From positions 4,960,001 to 5,024,000 of the forward strand of contig CBDDLL010000001.1 of NCBI GenBank assembly GCA_965230625.1: a DNA stretch of 64,000 bases, written 5' to 3'. Origin of the DNA: Saccharicrinis sp965230625 (GTDB lineage Bacteria; Bacteroidota; Bacteroidia; Bacteroidales; Marinilabiliaceae). A program made the position numbers and the translations under genes. Shown in pieces: positions 15,328 through 25,919 of the stretch. The notes under the pieces are model-generated. The model saw only the letters and a list, made by a program, of their open reading frames with translations. It was not told where the DNA came from and did no database searches. Positions within the stretch are counted from its first letter, which is position 1. The number at the start of each line of letters is the position of its first letter.

Positions 15328-18300
15328 ATGATGTTATCAAGACATTTATATTGCACTATAGTATTTTTTTTGCTATCAATTCACTATGGAATAGCACAAG
15401 TTAATTTTGAGCAATTACAAACAAATATTAGTTTTTACTTTGTTCGTGATATATATCGAGATGATAAAGGTTTTCTTTGGGTTGGTAATGATTACATAGG
15501 ATTATTAAAAAACAACAGCTATTCAACAGTAGCCTATAAGAATGATCCCAATGATTCAACATCTTTATCTAATGATTTTGTTGGAGATATTGAACAAGAT
15601 TCTTCTAAAGCTCTTTGGATTGCCACCAACAACGGTCTTAACCGATACCTACCTGAAATTGATGGTTTTAAAAGATACTTTCATCATCCCTCGCAACCAA
15701 ATTCTCTTAGCAGTAATTCTATTAACAGACTTTTTATTGACAAAAGAAAAAACTTATGGGTACTCACTTCCAATGGTCTTTGCAGCTACAGCCATACTAC
15801 CGATAATTTTACGAGATATAACACCACCCCAAATTCTCCACATAATGACTTTTTGGATATGGCTGAAGACAAGAATGGAGACTTTTGGATTGTCACAAAA
15901 GGAGCCGGAATATTCCATATGTCAGCCAAAACTAATGATTTCACTTTTTTTAAAGACAATAACTGTTCACAAAAACATATAGGCTATAAAAAAATTATAA
16001 TTGACAGTTCCGGTCAAATCTGGATTGGTAATAGAGGACTTGGTGTAGCCAACTTTTCACCTAAACACAAAAAATTTGAATATCTTCCTGTTGGACAACC
16101 ACAGAACAGTCTTCCCAAACCAATGGTAACCGATATTATTGAATGGAAAAACAATACATTGCTAATAGGAATAGACCAGGGAGGTTTAAATGTTTATAAT
16201 AAAAACACGGGCAAAATTACCCTTCTTTCCCCTGATAAGCACTTCTCTGGATTACTTGCTTCAGAAGGAATATTATGTCTTTATCAAGATAAAGAAGGTA
16301 TTCTATGGATTGGCACATCACGGGCTGGAATAAGCTTCTATAATCCTCAAAAAATTAAATTTAATAAATTCCAAAAGGTTACTACTTGCAAAGAAGATTC
16401 TAAGCAAAAAATAAGATACCCTACATATAATACCATTGGTTCCTTTTTTGAAGATAAGAAAAATCAAATATGGGTAGGCACAGATGGAGGGGGTGTAAAT
16501 ATTTTGGACAAAACAACAAAAACCTTTAAAGTTCTTGAACGAACCCCTCTCCACACCAACACACTTAGCTCCAATGTAATAAGAACAATAACAAAAGACA
16601 ATGACCACAGATTTTATATTTGCACCTGGAATGGCGGTATAAATATCTACAATCCCCAAAACAACCGGTTTGAGATTTTTCATCAGTACAAACCACCCTT
16701 TAAAAATTATAAATACTTATGGTCTATGCACATTGATTCCAGGCAAAGATTATGGACTTCTATAAGTTTTGGAGTTGTAAGTTTATATGATAAAAACAGA
16801 ATTAAAATTAAAGACTATGTCCTTGATTCTTTAATAAGAGGTACGCATATTCCTTTATTTTTCGAGAACAATAAAGGAGAACTATTCACCAACCTGGCAA
16901 CGGGAATTTTTAAATATCATGAAAAGGAGGATACCTTTAAGTTACTGGTAGAAGTATCAAGTCCTATCTACATCAACTTGGAATCACCGCATAAAATCTG
17001 GATAGGAACTATTTATAAAGGTCTGTATCTTTGCTCTAAAGAAGGAAAAATACTAAAAAACTTTACTCAAAAAGATGGTTTATGTAGTAATAATATTTCT
17101 GCTATCCTAATGGAAAACAAGGACGAGCTTTGGATTTCCACAAAAAACGGTCTTAGTTATTTTGACGTAAAAAACGAGGTTTTTTTTAACTATTCAAAAA
17201 AAGACGGTCTCCCCAGCATGGATTTCTTTGATCAATCAGCATTAAAAACCAGTGATGGAGAAATGTATTTTGGAACCAACAATGGTTTCATTTCTTTTTA
17301 TCCCGAAAAAATAAAGAAAAATCTTATCATACCTCCTGTTTACGTCAATCAGTTCTTTTTGAATAAAACCCCGACTGATCATACCTCTAAAAACACTCCA
17401 TTAACCCAACCGATTCAACAAACAAAGAAAATTGTACTAAAACATAACCAGTCTTCATTTGGATTTGGGTTTGTAGCCATAAACTTCACATACCCTAATC
17501 AAAACCGTTATCAATACATCCTTGAAGGTTTTGACAAAAACTGGATTGAAACGAGTGCCGCTTTCCGTAAGGCAACCTATACAAACATTCCGTCAGGCAC
17601 GTACTTTTTTAAAGTAAAAGGAAGTAATAATGATGGAGTTTGGAATGAAACACCAGCGGTTATTGAAATTGAAATTAAACCCTTAATCTGGGAGCAACTA
17701 TGGTTTATCATTACATCAATAATATGTACATTTCTTTTGATTTTATTTATAATCAGGATTAGGAATATTCAATTGAAAAAGCAAAATCTTTTACTTCAAA
17801 AAGAAGTAAATGAACGTACCAAGTTACTCGAATTGCAACGTGTGGAAGTGGATCAACAAAACGTAATGCTTGAAGAACAAAAAGAAGAGCTAGAAGTTCA
17901 AACATATGAATTAATTGATCATAGAAAACGTCTTGAAGTATTAGTTGACAAACGAAGCCACAGTTTAAAAATGGCTATAGAGAAAGCAGAGCAATCTGAC
18001 AAGCTGAAATCCTATTTCTTATCAAACTTCTCTCATGAAATACGTACCCCTATGAATGCCATTGTTGGCTTTACATCATTACTGAAGCGACAAGAATTAT
18101 TACCTGAACAACAAAGAGAATTTATTTCGCTAATCAGATCCAATTCAAACAGCCTCTTATACCTTATCGAAGATATTATGGATTACTCCATGATTGAATC
18201 AAACCAGTTAAAAATAACAAAACAACCTTTTGATTTAAACCTATTTTTGGATGACACGTTTCGTTCCTATACCCTTGGACATTCTTTTCCTAATATACAA

Positions 18301-18690
18301 CTTAAACTAAACAACCAAATAAAAGCTTTAAATCTTATTATTAATTCGGATGCCCATAGAATCAGGCAAATTTTAATTAACCTGCTAAATAATGCTATAA
18401 AATTCACAAAGCATGGCACTGTTGAATTATTGGCAAGATTAAAAAACAAGCATTTAATTTTTGAAGTAATCGATACCGGCCCGGGCATATCAAAGAAAAA
18501 CAAGGAGATTATTTTCAAGCAATTTGTAAAGATTGATACCACTCCGCAAAAAAGTGGAATTGGGTTGGGGCTGGCTATCTCTAAACAACTTGCAACTCTA
18601 TTGGGTGGAAGGCTTACCCTTTTTTCTGAATTGGGCAAAGGATCAACTTTTTCTTTTATTCTTCCTTTAGGCTATGAAAATAAACATTAA
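15328..18690 (+). CDS. Propeller-type sensor histidine kinase (first of tandem pair)
   Basis: The 1120-residue protein has a signal peptide (first 23 residues, ending G-I-A-Q). About 600 residues of two-component regulator propeller repeats follow (recurrent G-x-L-W-I-G/A-T motifs, residues 40-650), then a Y_Y_Y domain (about 715-785), one membrane helix (about 790-811) and a coiled coil. The histidine kinase core comes last: F-S-H-E-I-R-T-P-M-N with the phospho-accepting His near 901, N-N-A-I-K-F near 1024, D-T-G-P-G-I near 1050, G-I-G-L-G-L near 1076. It ends right after the ATPase domain. The usual receiver and AraC-type domains of hybrid two-component systems of this class are missing, and no response regulator gene is adjacent. 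It probably senses a periplasmic glycan or other polymer. The second kinase starts 15 bases after its stop. Confidence 0.9.
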   Translation: MMLSRHLYCTIVFFLLSIHYGIAQVNFEQLQTNISFYFVRDIYRDDKGFLWVGNDYIGLLKNNSYSTVAYKNDPNDSTSLSNDFVGDIEQDSSKALWIATNNGLNRYLPEIDGFKRYFHHPSQPNSLSSNSINRLFIDKRKNLWVLTSNGLCSYSHTTDNFTRYNTTPNSPHNDFLDMAEDKNGDFWIVTKGAGIFHMSAKTNDFTFFKDNNCSQKHIGYKKIIIDSSGQIWIGNRGLGVANFSPKHKKFEYLPVGQPQNSLPKPMVTDIIEWKNNTLLIGIDQGGLNVYNKNTGKITLLSPDKHFSGLLASEGILCLYQDKEGILWIGTSRAGISFYNPQKIKFNKFQKVTTCKEDSKQKIRYPTYNTIGSFFEDKKNQIWVGTDGGGVNILDKTTKTFKVLERTPLHTNTLSSNVIRTITKDNDHRFYICTWNGGINIYNPQNNRFEIFHQYKPPFKNYKYLWSMHIDSRQRLWTSISFGVVSLYDKNRIKIKDYVLDSLIRGTHIPLFFENNKGELFTNLATGIFKYHEKEDTFKLLVEVSSPIYINLESPHKIWIGTIYKGLYLCSKEGKILKNFTQKDGLCSNNISAILMENKDELWISTKNGLSYFDVKNEVFFNYSKKDGLPSMDFFDQSALKTSDGEMYFGTNNGFISFYPEKIKKNLIIPPVYVNQFFLNKTPTDHTSKNTPLTQPIQQTKKIVLKHNQSSFGFGFVAINFTYPNQNRYQYILEGFDKNWIETSAAFRKATYTNIPSGTYFFKVKGSNNDGVWNETPAVIEIEIKPLIWEQLWFIITSIICTFLLILFIIRIRNIQLKKQNLLLQKEVNERTKLLELQRVEVDQQNVMLEEQKEELEVQTYELIDHRKRLEVLVDKRSHSLKMAIEKAEQSDKLKSYFLSNFSHEIRTPMNAIVGFTSLLKRQELLPEQQREFISLIRSNSNSLLYLIEDIMDYSMIESNQLKITKQPFDLNLFLDDTFRSYTLGHSFPNIQLKLNNQIKALNLIINSDAHRIRQILINLLNNAIKFTKHGTVELLARLKNKHLIFEVIDTGPGISKKNKEIIFKQFVKIDTTPQKSGIGLGLAISKQLATLLGGRLTLFSELGKGSTFSFILPLGYENKH

Positions 18691-18705
18691 ACTAACGCGT
18701 TAAAA

Positions 18706-21700
18706 ATGGTAAGTTCATTAAAATATTACTTGATTTCATTAGTACTTCTGAGCTCTCAAACAAGCATGGCAAATTTGAAGTTCGAAGCTTTGGATAGGGA
18801 AACAAGTATGACTTTTGTTAATGCGATTTATCGTGACAATCAGGGTTTTTTGTGGATAGTAAATGGGCTTACTGGGATTAATAAGGACAATGGTTATTTT
18901 ATGGTTACCTATAGTCGCAATCCAAACGATTCAACCGCATTAACGGATGGTGTTATTACCGATATTGAACAAGATTCTCTTCAAAATATTTGGATATCTA
19001 CTAGCAAAGGACTAAACAGATATCTTCCGGATTCTGACAATTTTAAGAGATATTTTTATACCTCTGACAACCTTAACCAAAGAACCAATTATATTAGACG
19101 TTTATATATTGATTTAGAAGGTTCTTTATGGGTCATAACCAGAAACGGATTATTTAAATATCTTTCAGAAACAGATAGTTTTGAGCGTTATGATATAAAA
19201 AAAGATAGTAAAGACAATAACCTTGCAAATATAAGCCAGGATAGCAAAGGACAATACTGGGTGTTATCCATAAGAAACGGCATATATCTCTTTAATCCTG
19301 AAGACAAGAGCTTCAAACATTTTTTTGACAGTAATAATTCATCAAGACACACCGCAATAAAAGACATCTTTTGCGATGATTTTGGAAACATCTGGATTGC
19401 AGACAGTAAACTGGGAGTTTGCAATTTCAATCCCCAAACATCATCATTTACGTATCTTCCTGTAGGTATCGAAAAAAAAGGCATTAGTGGAAATTCTGTG
19501 CGAAAAATAATAGGTTGGAAAGACAAATTACTTATAGGTATTGATCAAGGCGGGATAAATGCTTATGATATTAATACCGGAAAAATCACTTATTATCTTC
19601 CTGAATATAATAATACAGGTCAGCTTTCCTCCAAAGGAATTATTTCGTTGCACTTGGATAAGAAAGGTATTTTATGGGCTGGAACCTCCAGAAATGGAGT
19701 TTACTACTTCAACCCTAAAAAAGACCGATTTAAGAATTATATTAATAATCCTCTATGCGAAGTAAACAACAATGACATTCTCGACCATCCTTCATACCAT
19801 ATAACAGGTTGTTTCTTTGAAGATTCAAAAGGCCTCATTTGGATAGGCACAGATGGTGGTGGTATTAACATTTTCAACAAGGAAACTGGAAAGTTCAAAG
19901 CTCTTATACACGATCCTGCCCAAGAAAACACCGTATCCTCCAATGTAATAAGAGCTTTTTCTCAAGATGCCAACGGTAATATTTTCATTAATACCTGGGA
20001 TAGTGGAATCAACTGCTTTGACAGTAAAAAAGAAATATTTCTCAGAGGTAATTTCCTAAAAGATGAAAATGGAAAAATTAAAACCTCCCAACACTACTGG
20101 CATATATTTCATGACTCCAAAAACAGAATGTGGGCAACAAAAACTAATGGGGAAATACACCTGTTTGATTCAAACTATAAGCTAATTCATAATTTTAAAA
20201 AGAAAACTCCTAATAATACAAACAACTGCCCCCTAATATACGAAAGGAAGGATGGAAAAATATTTACCAACTTTTATGATGGCATTTATGAAGTTGACAT
20301 AAAATATAAAAATTTTAAAAAGCTGATTTCAATAAATCACCCCTCCTTAGTTAGTTTTGACAATGAGGAATTTATTATAGTTGGATGTAAGCAAAACGGA
20401 ATTTACTTATTTACCCCTGAAGGTAAAAAAGTGGCTAATTATACTACAGAGGACGGCTTATCTCACAATTTTATCTGCGGAATATGCGCCGATCAAAATA
20501 AAAACTTATGGATTAGCACCAATAACGGTTTAAATTTTTTTGATATCACTCAAAGAGTCTTTACTTGTTACTATGAAGATGACGGACTCCCTTCCAATCA
20601 ATTCTTTTTACAGTCATACCTAAAAACAAGAGATGGAGAGCTTTTATTTGGCACCACAAAGGGGTTCATCTCATTTTTCCCAGAAAAAATTAAGCAAAAC
20701 AATACTTTACCTCCAGTATATATTAATCAATTTTACCTTGATCAAACACTTGTTCATTTTGAGGATTCTGATAGTCCATTAACTAAACCTATTGAAAGAA
20801 CCGAAAAGATTATGCTCAGTTATCAACAAAATTCCTTTGGATTTGGCTTTTTAGCAATAAACTATACCTTCCCAAAACAAAACAAGTATCGTTACACGCT
20901 TGAAGGCTTTGAAAACAAATGGTTCGAAATCGATGCATCATCACGAATTGTTTCCTATACCAACATTCCGCCTGGAAAATATATATTTAAGGTTACAGCC
21001 TGCAACAATGATGGAATTTGGAATCCGAAACCAGCAAAGATTGAATTAGAGATAAAACCTCCTTTCTGGCTCACATATTGGTTTATTATAATCGTAATTT
21101 CACTGTTTCTTATCTGCATTTTTTTAGCCATCAAAATCAAAGAAAAAAAGCTGGAATTAAAGAAAAAGCGTTTACGAATTAGAGTTGAAGAAAGAAAATC
21201 ACAACTTAAAGAACAACATCATCAACTTAACTGCATAAAAGACATTCTTGAATATCAAAAAGAAGAACTTAGAACCCAAAGAGATGAACTTATTTTACAC
21301 AGAACAAATTTAGAACAGTTAGTTGAAGAAAGAACAAGAGATTTAGAAATTGCTAAGGAAAAGGCAGAGTTATCCGACAAAAATAAATCTAATTTTATGG
21401 CAAATATGTCACATGAAATCAGGACTCCAATGAATGCTATTGTTGGCTTTTCCACGTTACTAAATCAGCCAGACCTCAATGACACTGAGAAACAAGAATA
21501 TATAAAGGTTATTGCCACAAATACAGAGAGTCTTTTAAGTCTTATTGAAAACATTCTTGATTATTCCACACTGGAATCCAGTTTGGTGGAAATATCTAAA
21601 AACATTTTCGATTTAAACAAACTGCTTACGGATACCATTAATTCTTTTGCTCCTCCAAAAAACAAAATAAATTTAGAACTTAAACTTAACAACCAAGCTG

Positions 21701-22059
21701 AAAATCTTTATTTAACTATCAATTCCGATAAGGCAAGAATAAAACAAATCCTTTCCAATCTTTTAGATAATGCTCTAAAATTTACAGAAGAAGGCTATGT
21801 GGAGTTGAAAGCTTCAATCCAGAACAACCAGCTTCAATTAGAGGTTATTGATACTGGCCCTGGTATTTCCACAGAAGATCAACAACTTATTTTTAATCAA
21901 TTTATGAAATTAGAGATTGATCAAATACAAGCCAAGAGAGGCATTGGTTTGGGCTTAACAATATCGCTGGCGTTGGCTCGTCTACTGGGAGGTCAGTTAA
22001 AGCTTAGTTCTAAGCTGGGAGAAGGCTCTACTTTTTCGTTTTCCTTGCCAATTTATTAA
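18706..22059 (+). CDS. Propeller-type sensor histidine kinase (second of tandem pair)
   Basis: This is a paralogue of the preceding gene over its whole length (1117 against 1120 residues), with the same order: signal peptide, propeller repeats, Y_Y_Y, one membrane helix near residue 790, coiled coil, and kinase core with M-S-H-E-I-R-T-P-M-N (His near 902), N-A-L-K-F-T-E-E-G and G-I-G-L-G-L-T-I-S. Similar blocks such as G-T-D-G-G-G and N-D-G-I/V-W-N occur at matching positions, but the propellers differ substantially, so the duplication is old. The 15-base gap indicates co-transcription. As in its partner, no receiver or DNA-binding domain is present. The two could form heterodimers or respond to different ligands; that is inference. 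Confidence 0.9.
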   Translation: MVSSLKYYLISLVLLSSQTSMANLKFEALDRETSMTFVNAIYRDNQGFLWIVNGLTGINKDNGYFMVTYSRNPNDSTALTDGVITDIEQDSLQNIWISTSKGLNRYLPDSDNFKRYFYTSDNLNQRTNYIRRLYIDLEGSLWVITRNGLFKYLSETDSFERYDIKKDSKDNNLANISQDSKGQYWVLSIRNGIYLFNPEDKSFKHFFDSNNSSRHTAIKDIFCDDFGNIWIADSKLGVCNFNPQTSSFTYLPVGIEKKGISGNSVRKIIGWKDKLLIGIDQGGINAYDINTGKITYYLPEYNNTGQLSSKGIISLHLDKKGILWAGTSRNGVYYFNPKKDRFKNYINNPLCEVNNNDILDHPSYHITGCFFEDSKGLIWIGTDGGGINIFNKETGKFKALIHDPAQENTVSSNVIRAFSQDANGNIFINTWDSGINCFDSKKEIFLRGNFLKDENGKIKTSQHYWHIFHDSKNRMWATKTNGEIHLFDSNYKLIHNFKKKTPNNTNNCPLIYERKDGKIFTNFYDGIYEVDIKYKNFKKLISINHPSLVSFDNEEFIIVGCKQNGIYLFTPEGKKVANYTTEDGLSHNFICGICADQNKNLWISTNNGLNFFDITQRVFTCYYEDDGLPSNQFFLQSYLKTRDGELLFGTTKGFISFFPEKIKQNNTLPPVYINQFYLDQTLVHFEDSDSPLTKPIERTEKIMLSYQQNSFGFGFLAINYTFPKQNKYRYTLEGFENKWFEIDASSRIVSYTNIPPGKYIFKVTACNNDGIWNPKPAKIELEIKPPFWLTYWFIIIVISLFLICIFLAIKIKEKKLELKKKRLRIRVEERKSQLKEQHHQLNCIKDILEYQKEELRTQRDELILHRTNLEQLVEERTRDLEIAKEKAELSDKNKSNFMANMSHEIRTPMNAIVGFSTLLNQPDLNDTEKQEYIKVIATNTESLLSLIENILDYSTLESSLVEISKNIFDLNKLLTDTINSFAPPKNKINLELKLNNQAENLYLTINSDKARIKQILSNLLDNALKFTEEGYVELKASIQNNQLQLEVIDTGPGISTEDQQLIFNQFMKLEIDQIQAKRGIGLGLTISLALARLLGGQLKLSSKLGEGSTFSFSLPIY

Positions 22060-22480
22060 ATAATTGTTCTCTATAATTCATTTCTCTATGTTCAATTATG
22101 AAGTAGACTAAAAAATATGCCGCAAAGCAAATGCAGGATCTTTAATCCTAAATATAACAGTCTACAATGTTTGTATTGTATATTACTCTTCGTTTTTTGT
22201 AGTGTAATCAGAACGAATTATCTGGTAGCTTTCATAAAACTGTTGTAAATTAATTATCTACCCTTTTATGAAAAGACCTTTTGCTGGAAAGTCTGCGGCA
22301 AAAACTCGTCTCTAAGAGTCAATCAACTTTATGGATTCCACGATAAATCTCTTAAAGTTGTTTTATCAAACACAACAAGACACAAATATTACTATTGTTG
22401 GAGATTGGTTTTCTGCTGAGGCTAGAATTCCAAGTTCTCAAGGATATAAATACACAATTTTCGACTTTTTTATATAGCTA
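22060..22480. other. Intergenic region with a 48-codon frame of doubtful status
   Basis: A plus-strand frame from ATG 22331 to TAG 22475-22477 (M-D-S-T-I-N-L-L-K-L-F-Y) has no recognisable family and no good ribosome-binding site. No terminator-like hairpin follows the second kinase. The rest shows nothing. Confidence 0.3.
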
Positions 22481-22921
22481 CTAATTATCCATATATCCTT
22501 TATTCCAAGTTCGATCAGGATTATGATTTCTTAAATCTACCCCAAAATCTACAGCTGCCTTCATTGCCATTAGAACTGACACCCAACCTGCAGTCATTTC
22601 TTGCCTAGTAGCTTCATTAAAAGTTAAAGCACTTAAAATAAGATCAGTACCATCATCCAACGTTTCCTTTAAATTAAATGTCACATCAGTACCAAAATAT
22701 TCTAATCTAAATAAGTTTGGCGGCTGTAATTCAATAATTTTCGATTTATATTTAGGATAATCTAAAAATTTAAACTTAATAATACCATTTTTTTCTTTTG
22801 TTTCCTCCGCCCAAAATTTTCCACGTCCATCATCAGTAGTTAATGCTTGATATACTTTTTCTATTGAAGAAGAAAAATGGACTTTCCATATTATCTTTCC
22901 TTTTGTTTCTTGAAATCCCAT
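22481..22921 (-). CDS. SRPBCC / AHSA1-family protein
   Basis: The 146-residue protein matches the AHSA1 branch of the START-like SRPBCC fold. Typical features are an early V-H-F-S-S-S-I-E-K-V-Y-Q-A-L-T-T-D-D-G, F-W-A-E near residue 37, a long beta-rich middle, and the closing helix G-W-V-S-V-L-M-A-M-K-A-A-V-D-F-G. Members bind small hydrophobic ligands or act as co-chaperone-like modules; no specific ligand can be read from sequence. It is the third gene of a minus-strand group, 60 bases after the antiporter, and probably shares its transcript. Confidence 0.75.
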   Translation of the reverse strand: MGFQETKGKIIWKVHFSSSIEKVYQALTTDDGRGKFWAEETKEKNGIIKFKFLDYPKYKSKIIELQPPNLFRLEYFGTDVTFNLKETLDDGTDLILSALTFNEATRQEMTAGWVSVLMAMKAAVDFGVDLRNHNPDRTWNKGYMDN

Positions 22922-22981
22922 TTTTGTAAAAATAACTTATTCCTTATATTATTCTATCACTTAATTCTAAGATAATCAATT

Positions 22982-24160
22982 CTATCTTGTTCTTGATAAT
23001 TGTGTGATTCTTTTTGATAGGTCAATCCAAAATGGGCTAAGAAACAAGGTAAGAGCTATTGTACAAATAGTCAGCTGATATGCATATTCATGAATAATGC
23101 CTGAATAATATCCAATTGATCCAAGTATAAAACTGAATTCTCCAATTTGAGAAAGTAAAGCACCAGCATAAATACTATGCCTCCAATCACTGCAAAAAAC
23201 ACGCATTATTACTACATTAATTGTACTATTAATTATAAAAACCAGCAATACAAGTATTCCAATTGTAGTCAAGTTTTCGTATAAGAATTTCATATCGATT
23301 AGCATTCCAACCGAAACAAAAAAAAGTGCTACAAACATAACTTTAAATGCCACCAAACTATCATGCACCCAATTAGTTGATTTTGCTGATGATAAAATAA
23401 TTCCTCCAATAAAAGCTCCTAGTGCAGCCGAAAGCCCCAAAAAAGCTGTTAATAATGAAAATCCAAAACAAAGTGTAAAAGCGATAAATACTTGCATTTC
23501 GTGATCCTTTTTTATCAACTCTTGAAAGGGAAGTTTAATCTCTTTTTTCTTCAGTATATATACTATAATTCCAACTATTAACAAACCTCCAACAATTTGT
23601 TTTAAAACCTCAATTTTACCTGGCTTATGTCCTCCTAAATATCCAAGTATGATTATTATTGGAACAATTAAAACGTCTTGCGCCAATAATACCCCTAAAA
23701 CATTTTGTCCAACACTAGTATGTAATTCATCTCTTTCTTGCAATAACTTAACAATAACCGCGGTACTACTTATGCTAATAACAAAGCCAAGCATTATTAT
23801 TTGGTTTAACTCCCAGCTAAAATACTGACCTACTCCCCATACTACCAATATACTAACAGCCATTTGAATTAGAGTTCCAACTACTGAGACTTTCCAGCTG
23901 GCTATTAAATCTGGCAAATGGATTTCCATACCGATAAAAAACAATAGTAGTACTAATCCTAGTGAGCCCAGATTTGATATGATACTTTCGTTAACCACAA
24001 GTTCTAAACCATATGGTCCAACCAATACTCCAACAACTATATATGTTACGATAGAAGGCTGCTTAAATAACCTTAAAATAAATCCAATAACTATAATAAC
24101 AGCAGATAATATTACAAATTTTGATAGTAAAGGATCTATGTTAATAGCAGCAAAGATCAT
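22982..24160 (-). CDS. CPA2-type cation:proton antiporter
   Basis: The 392-residue protein consists almost only of membrane helices, about 12, in the arrangement of Na_H_Exchanger (PF00999). Family marks are G-Y/L-L-x-G-P (V-L-V-G-P-Y-G-L near 45), F-F-I-G-M-E near 75, S-I-S-S-T-A-V near 130, L-L-A-Q-D near 155 and G-A-F-I-G-G near 245. It lacks the C-terminal RCK/TrkA-N regulatory domain of KefB-type members, so gating must differ. It would exchange Na+ or K+ for H+ at the cytoplasmic membrane. The start codon lies 22 bases after the CstA stop, so the two genes are very likely one transcript. Confidence 0.88.
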   Translation of the reverse strand: MIFAAINIDPLLSKFVILSAVIIVIGFILRLFKQPSIVTYIVVGVLVGPYGLELVVNESIISNLGSLGLVLLLFFIGMEIHLPDLIASWKVSVVGTLIQMAVSILVVWGVGQYFSWELNQIIMLGFVISISSTAVIVKLLQERDELHTSVGQNVLGVLLAQDVLIVPIIIILGYLGGHKPGKIEVLKQIVGGLLIVGIIVYILKKKEIKLPFQELIKKDHEMQVFIAFTLCFGFSLLTAFLGLSAALGAFIGGIILSSAKSTNWVHDSLVAFKVMFVALFFVSVGMLIDMKFLYENLTTIGILVLLVFIINSTINVVIMRVFCSDWRHSIYAGALLSQIGEFSFILGSIGYYSGIIHEYAYQLTICTIALTLFLSPFWIDLSKRITQLSRTR

Positions 24161-24182
24161 AACCTTTTTTTTACATTATTAA

Positions 24183-25613
24183 TTATTCAACAAAAGCCAT
24201 TTTAACCTTTCTGGTTGTAACTAAATAAAGAGCCATAGTAAATATACCACTTCCCACCCCAATTGTATAAGAAACATTCTGACCTAAATCAAAACCTTCG
24301 GGAGCAATCAAAATATATGTAATAACAACAGATGTCATAAAAACTGCCGGAACAAGTACAAACCAAAACTTTCCTGCTGTTTTTCGCATATAAACCGATG
24401 CGGTCCAAAGTACAAAAACGGATAACGTTTGGTTAGCCCAACCAAAATAACGCCACACAACACTAAAATCAATTTGGGTCAACAATAACGCTACTACAAA
24501 TATTGGAATAGTAATATATAATCTTTGAACTAATTTTCCTTGTCTAATATTAAAAGAATCTGCAATTGTTAAACGAGCACTTCTAAATGCTGTATCTCCA
24601 GATGTAATTGGAGCTGCCACAACTCCAATTAAGGCTAACACTCCACCAACTCTACCTAATAATGAATTACATATTTCGTTAACAGCCCATGCTGCATTTC
24701 CATTATGAGCTGTAAATTCGTTACCTAATTCTCTAACTCCACCAAAAAAGGCCATTGCTACAGCCGCCCATATTAATGCTACAATACCTTCGGCTATCAT
24801 TGCTCCAAAAAATATTTTTTTACCATCTTTTTCGTTTGGTAAACATCTTGCCATTAAAGGAGATTGCGTTGAATGAAATCCTGAAATAGCCCCGCATGCT
24901 ATAGTAATAAACAACAATGGAAAGATCGGATAATCTGCAGAGTTTGCATGCATATTTTCCATATTAGCAGGAATCAATTCTGGAATTTCTAAACCACCAA
25001 AAATCATTGTAACTGTTATACCTACAGCCATTATTAATAAGCTCAAACCAAAAATCGGATATATTTTACCTATTAATTTGTCAATAGGAATCATTGTAGC
25101 CAATAAGTAATATATAAAAATGGCTATTGACAATATAGTTATATCTACTCCTGTAATACCTTGTAAAATAGTTGCTGGACCTTTTACAAAAACAACACCT
25201 ACAATAACTAATAAGAAAACAGCAAAAATGCGCATAAAGTTTTTTGTTCCATTTCCTAAATACATACCCACAACTTCAGGAATACTGGCTCCATTATGTC
25301 GTATTGATAACATCCCTGAGAAATAATCGTGAACAGCACCTCCAAAAATACAACCCAACACTATCCATATAAAAGCAACTGGCCCCCACAATGCTCCTGC
25401 TATGGCTCCAAAAATGGGACCTAATCCAGCTATATTTAAAAATTGAATAAGAAATATACGACCATTACTTAGGGGGACAAAATCAACACCATCATTTTGG
25501 GTATGAGCTGGTGTTGGCCTATTTTTGTCTGCTCCAAATTGTTTTTCAATATATCCTCCATATATAAAATATGCAGCTACCAGAGTTCCTATGCATACGA
25601 AGAAAGTAATCAT
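24183..25613 (-). CDS. cstA: CstA-family pyruvate/peptide transporter (carbon starvation protein)
   Basis: The 476-residue, roughly 14-helix membrane protein carries CstA blocks: A-G-L-G-P-I-F-G-A-I-A-G-A-L-W-G-P near 60, G-G-A-V-H-D-Y-F-S-G near 90, F-H-S-T-Q-S-P-L-M-A-R near 245, and S-G-D-T-A-F-R-S-A-R-L near 340. It is the short version usual in Bacteroidota, against about 700 residues in E. coli. Known family members take up pyruvate or peptides under carbon limitation. It leads a minus-strand operon with an antiporter and an AHSA1 protein, which suggests ion-coupled uptake. Confidence 0.9.
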   Translation of the reverse strand: MITFFVCIGTLVAAYFIYGGYIEKQFGADKNRPTPAHTQNDGVDFVPLSNGRIFLIQFLNIAGLGPIFGAIAGALWGPVAFIWIVLGCIFGGAVHDYFSGMLSIRHNGASIPEVVGMYLGNGTKNFMRIFAVFLLVIVGVVFVKGPATILQGITGVDITILSIAIFIYYLLATMIPIDKLIGKIYPIFGLSLLIMAVGITVTMIFGGLEIPELIPANMENMHANSADYPIFPLLFITIACGAISGFHSTQSPLMARCLPNEKDGKKIFFGAMIAEGIVALIWAAVAMAFFGGVRELGNEFTAHNGNAAWAVNEICNSLLGRVGGVLALIGVVAAPITSGDTAFRSARLTIADSFNIRQGKLVQRLYITIPIFVVALLLTQIDFSVVWRYFGWANQTLSVFVLWTASVYMRKTAGKFWFVLVPAVFMTSVVITYILIAPEGFDLGQNVSYTIGVGSGIFTMALYLVTTRKVKMAFVE

Positions 25614-25919
25614 GAATGATCTTGTTTAACGATTTATTACAAAGAAAACAAAAAAAGTCATCAATTACTTAATTAACTATTCTCTAATCTATTATCAAAA
25701 GACAACAATAAATGTTCTATTATTAGCTTGTTATTCTAAATACTTTATTATCCAAATAATCTAGACTTAGTATCTTTCTGGTAAGTTAAACTGAAGCAAT
25801 GAAGTATCTTGCTTTGAAGCAATTTAAATATGTAATAGTTGATCTAATGACATTTCTGAGATAAAAAAAGACCAAGGTTTTCACCTTGATCTTAAAACAA
25901 ATAGTGTTAGGGAGGGGGA
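25614..25919. other. Intergenic region with a minus-strand terminator
   Basis: The region holds the terminator of the SPFH gene at 25868-25893 and the leader of cstA. Nothing else is seen. Confidence 0.5.
25861..25893 (-). terminator. Rho-independent terminator of the SPFH gene
   Basis: AAGACCAAGGT (25868-25878) pairs with ACCTTGATCTT (25883-25893). On the minus-strand RNA the single mismatch becomes a G-U pair, and a run of seven U residues follows at 25867-25861, so it terminates minus-strand transcription. Confidence 0.75.
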
